Assembly (NCBI GenBank): GCA_016711705.1
Contig: JADJSK010000013.1
Location: forward strand, 427,195-491,194
Direction of reading: 5' to 3'
DNA from: Candidatus Brachybacter algidus
GTDB lineage: Bacteria > Bacteroidota > Bacteroidia > Chitinophagales > Saprospiraceae
Length of the DNA stretch: 64,000 nt
Position 1 is the first letter of the stretch. Each line of letters starts with the position of its first letter. A model generated the notes under the pieces. The model did no database searches, had not been told where the DNA came from, and worked only from the letters and a program-made list of their open reading frames with translations. A program made the translations under genes and the position numbers. Positions 57,268-64,000 of the stretch are shown in pieces.

Positions 57268-59556
57268 CTAATTATGCTTCGCTGCCATCTCAAACACCAA
57301 TTCCCCACCTTGCAATATCATACTGTGTCTGATGTATTTTTCCTTCCATGGGTATCCCTGCCATGTAATGCTTTTGACATAGACATTTTTTGGACTTTGA
57401 TTTTTAACCCTAATGGAGAATGTTTTACCATTTTCAAGTTTGATATCTACACTTTCTACCAATGGACTTCCTAATTGATACTCGTCTGAACCGGGGCAAA
57501 CAGGATAGAATCCCATCGCAGAAAATAAATACCAGGCGCTCATCTGACCACAGTCATCATTTCCACTTAGACCATCAGGACCATTTTTATATTGATTCTT
57601 GATGATCATGCGGACTTTCTCCTGTGTTTTCCAGGGACTGTCTGTCCAATTGTATAGATAAGCAACGTGATGAGAAGGCTCATTGCCATGTACATAATTT
57701 CCTATGATGCCATCTCGTGTTATGTCTTCTGTTTGAGCGAAATACTTATCCGGTAATTCTTTGTTAAACAAATCGTCCAGATACTTTTCAAATTTTTGCT
57801 TTCCACCTAATAGACCCATTAAGCCTGGAACATCCTGAGGGACATAAAGACTGTAATTCCATGAGTTGCCCTCTATGAATCCCTGACCATGCGTGTCCAA
57901 TGGGTCGAATTCTTTTTTGAAAGTCCCATCAGCTAGTTTAGGCCTCATAAACCCAACAGAGGGATCAAAGACATTTTTGTAATTATTTATTCTTGCAGAG
58001 AATTCTTTTAAGATATCATATCTGCCTAATTTTTTTGCCATCTCGTGAATACACCAGTCATCATATGCAAATTCAAGCACTTTGGAAACAGAGGCCCCGG
58101 ACTTGTCCTCCGGTATGTAATTCATGTCGATATAATGGCCAAGACCATCAAACTTCCTGTTTCTTGCTGTGGTCACACATGCCATAAGTGCTACATTTGG
58201 ATCTCCTTTGTAGGTCTCTTTCATGATAGCATCAGCGATGACGGATACACTGTGATAGCCGATCATACACCAATTTTCATTGGCATAGTGACTCCATACC
58301 GGCAACATGTGCATGGCACTTTGTGAATAATGAGCCATCATAGACTGGATCATGTCATTGTTGCGCTGCGGCTGTATGATATTGAAAAGAGGGTGGAGTG
58401 CGCGGTAGGTATCCCAAAGGGAAAATATGGTATAGTTCTTAAAATTTTTGGCATCATGGATATTCTGATCCAGGCCTTTATATTTTCCATCTACATCCTG
58501 GTATATAATAGGAGTGAGTAAAGAGTGGTAAAGCGCTGTATAAAAAATTGACCATATCATCTTTGGCACCTTTCATTTCCACTTTGGCAAATTCTTTTCC
58601 CATAATTTTCTGGCATTAGAACGAACTTCTTCAAAACTCTTACCACTGGTCTCTGCTCCTAAGTTTGCCAACGCCCCTGCAGGACTGACTGAAGAGAGCG
58701 CCATTTGTATTTCTATGGACTCGCCCGCTGCCATGTCAAAGTCGAAATACATGCGGAGTTGTTTGCCTGCTTGCTCCGGGAAGTTATTTTGTTGGTCAAA
58801 TTTCCCCCAAAAACCTCTGTAAACATCACTTTTATCGTATTTTCTACAGCCATAATTTGCAAATGGTTTAGAAAATCTCATTGCAAAATTCACCGTCCTG
58901 GAGCGTGCCCAACCATTAGTTTGTCGATATCCTACCACCGTATATTCATCAATGACCTGGACAAATGTCCATACATTTTTACCCTCGTAATTGTATATGC
59001 CATGCATCAGATCCAGAATGATGTGAGACTTTCCTGCCTGGTTAAAGGTGTATTTGTGCACACCCACCCGCGGTGAAGCGGTCATCTCAGCCACTATGTC
59101 ATCATCGTCGAGTTTAACTTTATAATAGCCGGGAGAAGCTTCCTCATTTGCATGTGAAAATTTTGACCTGTAACCGTCTTGGGGGTTTTGTGCAGTGCCG
59201 GGATTTAATTGCAACTCACCTTGCGTTGGCATGATAAGGAAATCACCCAGATCTGAATGACCGGTTCCGCTGAAGTGAGTATGACTAAAACCAACTATCG
59301 TCTTATCATCGTATTGATATCCTGCGCAATATTTATATACGTCAGGATTGTATTTGCCATCGACAGCATACTGCAACGTATCGGTATCGGGACTTAATTG
59401 TACCATACCAAAAGGTACCGTGGCACCAGGAAATACGTGACCCATGCGCTGTGTTCCGATAAATGGGTTGACATAATCATAAGCTGTCATGTCAGAATTC
59501 TGGCCGATCAAATTAGTGCAGATTAAGAGTGTAAAACAGAATAGAAGGTAGCGCAT
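57268..59556 (-). CDS. GH92 family alpha-mannosidase (local frame disruption)
   Basis: The protein is about 760 residues with signal peptide MRYLLFCFTLLICTNLIGQ. GH92 enzymes are Ca2+-dependent exo-alpha-mannosidases that trim mannose from glycans. Motifs in order: NPFIGTQRMGHVFPGATVPF, IVGFSHTHFSGTGHSDLGDF, SLWDTYRALHPLF, GNSWNYS-type segment, GNEPSHHVAYLYNWT and GLSGNDDCGQMSAWYLFSAM. A premature stop occurs after LPKWK at 58573. Adding one A near 58585 and removing one T in the T-run near 58545 gives continuous GH92 sequence (EMKGAKDDMVNF-YTALYHS), so the gene is probably functional and the break an error pair. No sorting domain, so likely periplasmic. Confidence 0.85.
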
Positions 59557-59590
59557 ACATTTTTTTGTAAAGATAGGAAAGATGTAAGAA

Positions 59591-59654
59591 AATTTTAAAA
59601 TGGTTATTGTAGGGACAGGTCGCGACCTGTCCTTACAATAACCATTTTAAAATT
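59591..59654. repeat. 64-bp near-perfect palindrome upstream of the GH92 gene
   Basis: The left arm 59591-59622 and right arm 59623-59654 are inverse at 31 of 32 positions. The core is GGACAGGTCGCGACCTGTCC flanked by AT-rich arms. It ends 35 bp upstream of the GH92 start. It could be an operator, a hairpin in the leader, or a mobile palindrome. Confidence 0.85.
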
Positions 59655-60351
59655 CATGTCACATGTATTGCTTTTCTTCCAAAATCAAAAAGATAACTTA
59701 AGAAAAATTAAAAGCAGGTGACGCAGATATTTTATGATCAATTATGATATAAAATGCCTTATTACACAAATTCCTCTTCGAGAAGCTAAGGTTTATATAT
59801 TAGTTATTCAGCTTAAATATAAGAGTATCTTTTGGGCATGCGCACAAAATAAATATTATTAGCCACTAATTCCACCAATGATGCTTTGCATCTAACACGA
59901 ATTTATTCGTGAAAATTCGTGCAATTATCTGCGATGCTGCTAGCGCGGTAGTGGATAAAGAAATAAGAGTTTTAGAAATGGTTGGCAATTTGAGAGACCT
60001 ATATCATTTTTCACATGGCAACAAATCGGTTAATAGGGCATTAATTTAGTTGTATTGAAGCGTAAAAGCATAAATTAACTACCTTGATTTTCAGGTAGCT
60101 GCGATTGGTTATAGAAGATGAAACTTCGATCATTGAGCCTAGTAAATAAAAAACATTTAAATAGATATAAAAAATTTTAATAACTATGCTAACTAGTTGA
60201 TATACAGTAATATAATTATTTATATTCACAAATTATATATTTATATTTTTGATAACCAAAGCAATAAACAACTCCGAACCTTTAGTTATTAAAAAAGGGG
60301 TGATTATAATTTGCTTTTAATTCCTCATTCCAAAAAACCATATTTACTCAA
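59655..60351. other. intergenic region with repeat remnants
   Basis: AAAATCAAAAAGATAACTTA (59683-59702) is the inverse of the end of family 1 copy B near 11875. ATTCGTGAAAATTCGTGCAA lies near 59905. Otherwise AT-rich DNA with no supportable gene. Confidence 0.5.
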
Positions 60352-60383
60352 AAATGCCGGAAAAGATCTCTCTTCCGGCATTT
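60352..60383 (-). terminator. hairpin terminator, separated from its gene by IS982
   Basis: Stem AAATGCCGGAA (60352-60362) pairs with TTCCGGCATTT (60373-60383). On the minus strand it ends in CATTTTT and fits the end of the TonB-type receptor transcript, but the IS982 copy at 60396-61421 now lies between. Confidence 0.7.
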
Positions 60384-60395
60384 ATTAGTTAAATT

Positions 60396-61421
60396 AACGT
60401 GAATAATGGATAAGAAAAAAGGCTAAATATTATAAAAATAGGAGAATATTTAATATATTAGTGTCTGACAAACAACGATATAAATCAAATAATTCTCCTA
60501 TGGATAAGCACAAAGTTATAGAAATTTTCATTACTGTTGACGATTTTTGCAAAGGATTTGATGAAATTGAGTGCAAAGGGCTATTTCAACTGGAAATAAG
60601 AAATTCAGAAATCGAAAATCATCATTGTGTCTATCAGAAAGATGACGATTTACATTTGCTTTCATTTGAGTTCTTATACCAATTTTAAAAGATACTATAA
60701 TGAATTGGTTTTAGTTCATTGGAGAGATCTGTTTCTGATTGGTTACATATGAGCGATTTAATCAGACACAAAACCGACTTTTTGTTCCATTGTTGATGTT
60801 TTTGAAAAACAGATGTTTGGGAGCATGCACCGGAATTAGCTTTATTGACTCAACAACATTAAATGTTTGTCACATAAAAAGAGAAAAGCAGAACAAGGTT
60901 TTCAAAGGTTTTGCGACTAAATCTAAAAGCACAATGGGCTGGTTTTTTGGGTTTAAACTTCACCTGATCATTAATGACAAAGGTGAGTTGTTGAACTTCT
61001 ACCTGTCAAGGCAAATGTAGATGACAGGAATCAAGACATTCTCTCCGTAATGGTAAAAGAAGTTTTCGGAAAACTCTTCGGCGACAGAGGATATATATCT
61101 GACAAACTAGCCCAATTCCTATGGAATGATGGTGTAGACTTGATCTTTAAAAGACGTAAAACATGAAGTCTATGAACATCTGATAACGATAAGAAGGTGC
61201 TGCTGAGAAAACGAGCACTAATAGAATGTGTCAATGACGAATTGAAAAACCAATGTAACATACAGCACACCAGACATAGAGCACTGCAAGGATTTTTGAA
61301 CAATGCGATTTCTGCTCTATGTGCATATCATTTCTTTCCTAAAAAACCTAGCATTAAATTAAGCACAACCGAACTCTCTAAAGAGGTATATTTGAATGTT
61401 GCTTAAACATTATTCACGTTA
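60396..61421 (+). mobile_element. IS982-family insertion sequence, copy 2 (defective)
   Basis: The element is 1026 bp with ends AACGTGAATAATGG and CATTATTCACGTT, identical to copy 1, in the opposite orientation. AAATT on both sides (60391-60395 and 61422-61426) is a clear target duplication, so this insertion is recent enough to keep it. Confidence 0.93.
60461..61406 (+). pseudogene. IS982 transposase, multiple frameshifts
   Basis: It encodes the same transposase as copy 1 but with breaks near 60580 (one A fewer in GTGCAAAGGG), 60738 (TTTCTGATT where copy 1 has TTTCCTGGATT), at the shared YLSRQM-stop position (61018), and near 61160. FIDSTTLNVCHIKREKQNK, GWFFGFKLHLIINDKGEL and RKRALIECVNDELKNQ remain. 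Inactive as read. Confidence 0.88.
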
Positions 61422-61518
61422 AATTAAATAATCCATATTTATTGCAGGTGACAAAATTCCCGTGATCACAACCTCCCCTTCATCGTGCTATTTATAGCAT
61501 CCACTTCTCTCGCTTTCT

Positions 61519-63887
61519 TCAACTTCGATTGCCAAAATTGTACGTGAGTTTGACATTCAATTGTCTGTTGAAATCATCATTTTCTATATTATTGTAATAT
61601 CCATCGCTTTGCGCACCGGTGATTTTTTCAATATTTGTTCTAAGGATGTCCTCAATTTCTAACATGAATGTCCAGGATTTCCATATCTTTTTGACATTTA
61701 CATCCAGACTTTGCAAAGTTGCCAACTTGCCCAATTCTATTTGTTTTGGAGATAAGTACCAGTAATTAATACCAAGAAATAGATCTTTCTTCGAAGTAAG
61801 TCTGATATTATTATTTATTTGCAGAAAGAGATTGGTATTGGCATTGTCAACACTATAAGGAAACAATGTCTCAGAGATTCCTTCTTCCGGTAAATATGTA
61901 GGATCGCTAGTGACAGTGCCTTTGAAACTGTCATATTCTAAAGCCGCCATATAATTAGCACTCCAGATGCCATCAAACCAGGATTTATTCATACCTAAAG
62001 ACAAACTAAGTTCTTCCTTGTTGCCATAATTAGTTCTTATATAGCGCAAAAACCTTTGTCTCTTCCATTGTTGCATTATTGACCTGAATTCCTTGCATCG
62101 GAATCTGACCTGATGCATCTTTGACAAATTGATATTGGACGATGTCATAATATGCATTTTTGAACATGTAATTCAACTCCTGATTATAATTTTTGAAGCA
62201 AGAACAAATGGATTATTCTGGAGATAATTATTGGGTGTAAAACATCGCCTTATCGGATTTAATTTCAGAATGTCGGTCTGCGCACCCTACTTGAAAATGA
62301 ATAGGTAAGACTATTATCCTCACTTATCGAATAATTCAAATTTAAATAAGGCAATATATTGCTGTAATTTCTTTTGAATCCGATCGCCTTATCCAACACT
62401 CACCTTCACTGTTTGTATTCTCAAATCGTGTACCTACTTTTGTTGAGAATTTTTCATTCATGGTCAATTCCAAAGTGGCATAAAGTCCAATGATGTTTTC
62501 TTCGTAGACAAAGTGATTGGACCGTGCTTCATTGTTGACGTAGCCATTTTCTGAGATCATGTCTTGATTCGTATCATTATCCGTCTTCGTATTGTTATAA
62601 CTACCCCCCAAACATCCACGTGGTTCTTGCTTTGGTTTTGTGGACATAGTCCAGAAGCGCACCCACGTTGTCGATATATTGAGGAACAGATTGCGAAAAA
62701 TACTTGGTATTCCCGCCTGGCACGCGGATTCATTCGTACTGTCTCATCTTACGTTCATACTTTAAAATGAAACATTAGCGGACAATTTACTTCCAAGATG
62801 AACTCCGGTTTTGATCTCATAATTTAAGTTTGCAGAACGATTTCTAGTTAGAGCATTTTCCTTATTGGCGGTTCTGTTATCCAGATTCCACTGGAATAGC
62901 TGTCGACTTCGAGAAGGGAATTGTAACTTTATTGAACCTGAAATTAAGTATGTCATACCAAGAGATTGCTTTTCGTCAATGAATAATCGGCACTAATATT
63001 AACCCCAAAATTCAAATTTGATCAGTTGAACTCCCGAATGTTTCATTTCGGAATTCATCATTGCCATTGAAAGTATATTTTCCTGGTCTTTAAAAGAACC
63101 TGCATTTATCGCCTGTATTGATCGCCAACTTGTTTTTTCGAAAGTTGAAATTGGCTCCCGCCCCGGATTGTTGTATTATCCTTGATTGTTCGACAGTTAA
63201 GTGTATTCATAATGTCAAAACCCATCACCAAACTCGTTTTTCCATGACGATATTGATGACGCCGTCATTGACTTCCACCTGATATTCACTTCCCTGAAGT
63301 GGCGATGACTTCGATGCGTTGGACCTGTTCAGATGGAATATTTTAAGCTGGTTCCGTAACTGCCCTCAGCATCCACGTTGGGCTTATTTGACCATTAATA
63401 TAGATGATGGTACTTGACTTACCCAGAATTTTTAAAGATTTTCCATCAGTACTTGATACCAACGGGGTTCTCTGCAACAAGCCAAATGCATTATTTTTGC
63501 CTTGATGTAATAGAAACATCATAAACGAAACGATCAGATTTCTTTTGAAAAACTTTCTGTCGCACGACGACTTCGTTCAATTGTATTTCTTTGATCTTTG
63601 GCCTGGAGATTTTTTCAAGATCTGATTCAATTTCGATACTCTGATTATAAACTTGTTCAAAATTGTAATTGACTATTAATTGGTACATTCCCGGAACTAA
63701 GTTTTCAAAATATATTTACCCTGCTCATCCGATGTTGCTCCACTCATTGTCTGACTTTTCAATATTATTTTCCAATGTAGTCCAATGGAGCAGAGGTAGT
63801 TGAGTCCGTCACTTGGCTATTTAAGCCGTATTGCCCGAACGCTTGAAAGCTGCTCATTGCAATGAAAAGTAGTAGTAGATATTTCAT
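61519..63887 (-). pseudogene. TonB-type outer-membrane receptor (OMP beta-barrel family), many frameshifts
   Basis: The minus strand starts MKYLLLLFIAMSSFQAFGQ, a signal peptide, followed by a carboxypeptidase-regulatory-like N-terminus (GTSDEQG-type region) and EIQLNEVVVRQKVFQKKSDR, the usual segment before the plug. Later pieces are barrel strands: KFSTKVGTRFENTNSEG, NNIRLTSKKDLFLGINYWYL and the final NRQLNVKLTYNFGNRS. The whole would be about 790 residues, the size of the pfam14905-type TonB-dependent receptors. At least eight frame changes are needed, far more than in other genes of the window; low sequence quality near the end is as likely as true decay. Ligand unknown. Confidence 0.7.
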
Positions 63888-63985
63888 ATTATTCGTTTTT
63901 AATGTATTTGATCATTTATTAGGCGTGTAATGCTGTTGATTAGTTACATCCACTTCATACACTTACTGTTATTTACATAGTACTG

Positions 63986-63993
63986 CAAACATA
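63986..63993 (-). promoter_or_regulatory. putative -7 promoter element of the TonB-type receptor gene
   Basis: On the minus strand TATGTTTG matches TAnnTTTG about 100 bp upstream of the ATG. The matching -33 region would lie beyond the window edge. Confidence 0.4.
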
Positions 63994-64000
63994 ATACTAC

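Noticed and set aside
1..64000. tRNA or rRNA genes
   Set aside because: No conserved T-loop/acceptor arrangement or rRNA-like stretch was recognised by eye; a covariance-model search would be decisive.

Overview
The window is chromosomal DNA from a member of the Bacteroidota, probably of the Saprospiria type. The phylum call rests on type IX secretion (T9SS) C-terminal sorting domains on several large secreted proteins, SprB-like adhesin repeats, the TAnnTTTG promoter motif, the near absence of Shine-Dalgarno sequences, and AT-rich intergenic DNA full of short repeats. The class is only an inference. I see no rRNA, tRNA or CRISPR array.

Layout. 1-9 kb: cell-envelope genes (M15 peptidase, lipoproteins, lspA), a 1048-residue T9SS adhesin-like protein, a PPK2 polyphosphate kinase and an S4-domain RNA-binding protein. 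9-18.8 kb: metabolic genes (pabB, asnB, an ALDH7-type aldehyde dehydrogenase), a TetR regulator, a HAF-repeat T9SS protein and a DUF3472 protein, separated by repeat-rich gaps. 18.8-19.8 kb: a broken IS982-family element. 19.8-22.7 kb: a two-gene unit pairing a lysoplasmalogenase (YhhN) with an alkylglycerol-monooxygenase-like hydroxylase, then a DCC thiol oxidoreductase and a GNAT acetyltransferase. 23.2-27 kb: a run of ECF sigma factor, small membrane protein, Spy/CpxP-like protein and CotH/lamin-tail T9SS protein. 28-34.7 kb: pckA, a dicarboxylate/amino-acid symporter and an S9 peptidase with an extra C-terminal domain.

35.6-53.4 kb is the most interesting region. A co-oriented, overlapping gene set encodes an outer-membrane-barrel-like protein, a 1079-residue exported protein, a fibronectin-III-like protein, a TANFOR-like protein and then a long exported protein with polymorphic-toxin architecture ending in a PD-(D/E)XK-like nuclease tip. 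A beta-propeller-like putative immunity gene follows directly. Downstream lie at least two more toxin-tip/immunity modules whose tips lack starts. They are separated by REP hairpins and intact or decayed REP-associated tyrosine transposase (RAYT) sequence. I read this as a toxin delivery and diversification locus with a silent cassette array.

53.8-64 kb: a T9SS protein with ELWxxDGT-like repeats, a DUF433/PIN-like toxin-antitoxin pair, a GH92 mannosidase, a near-perfect 64-bp palindrome, a second IS982 copy inserted between a TonB-type receptor gene and its terminator, and the heavily frameshifted receptor gene itself.

Caution: many genes after about 35 kb carry frameshifts that mostly fit loss of one base in an A/T run. 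Some of the apparent decay may therefore be sequence error.
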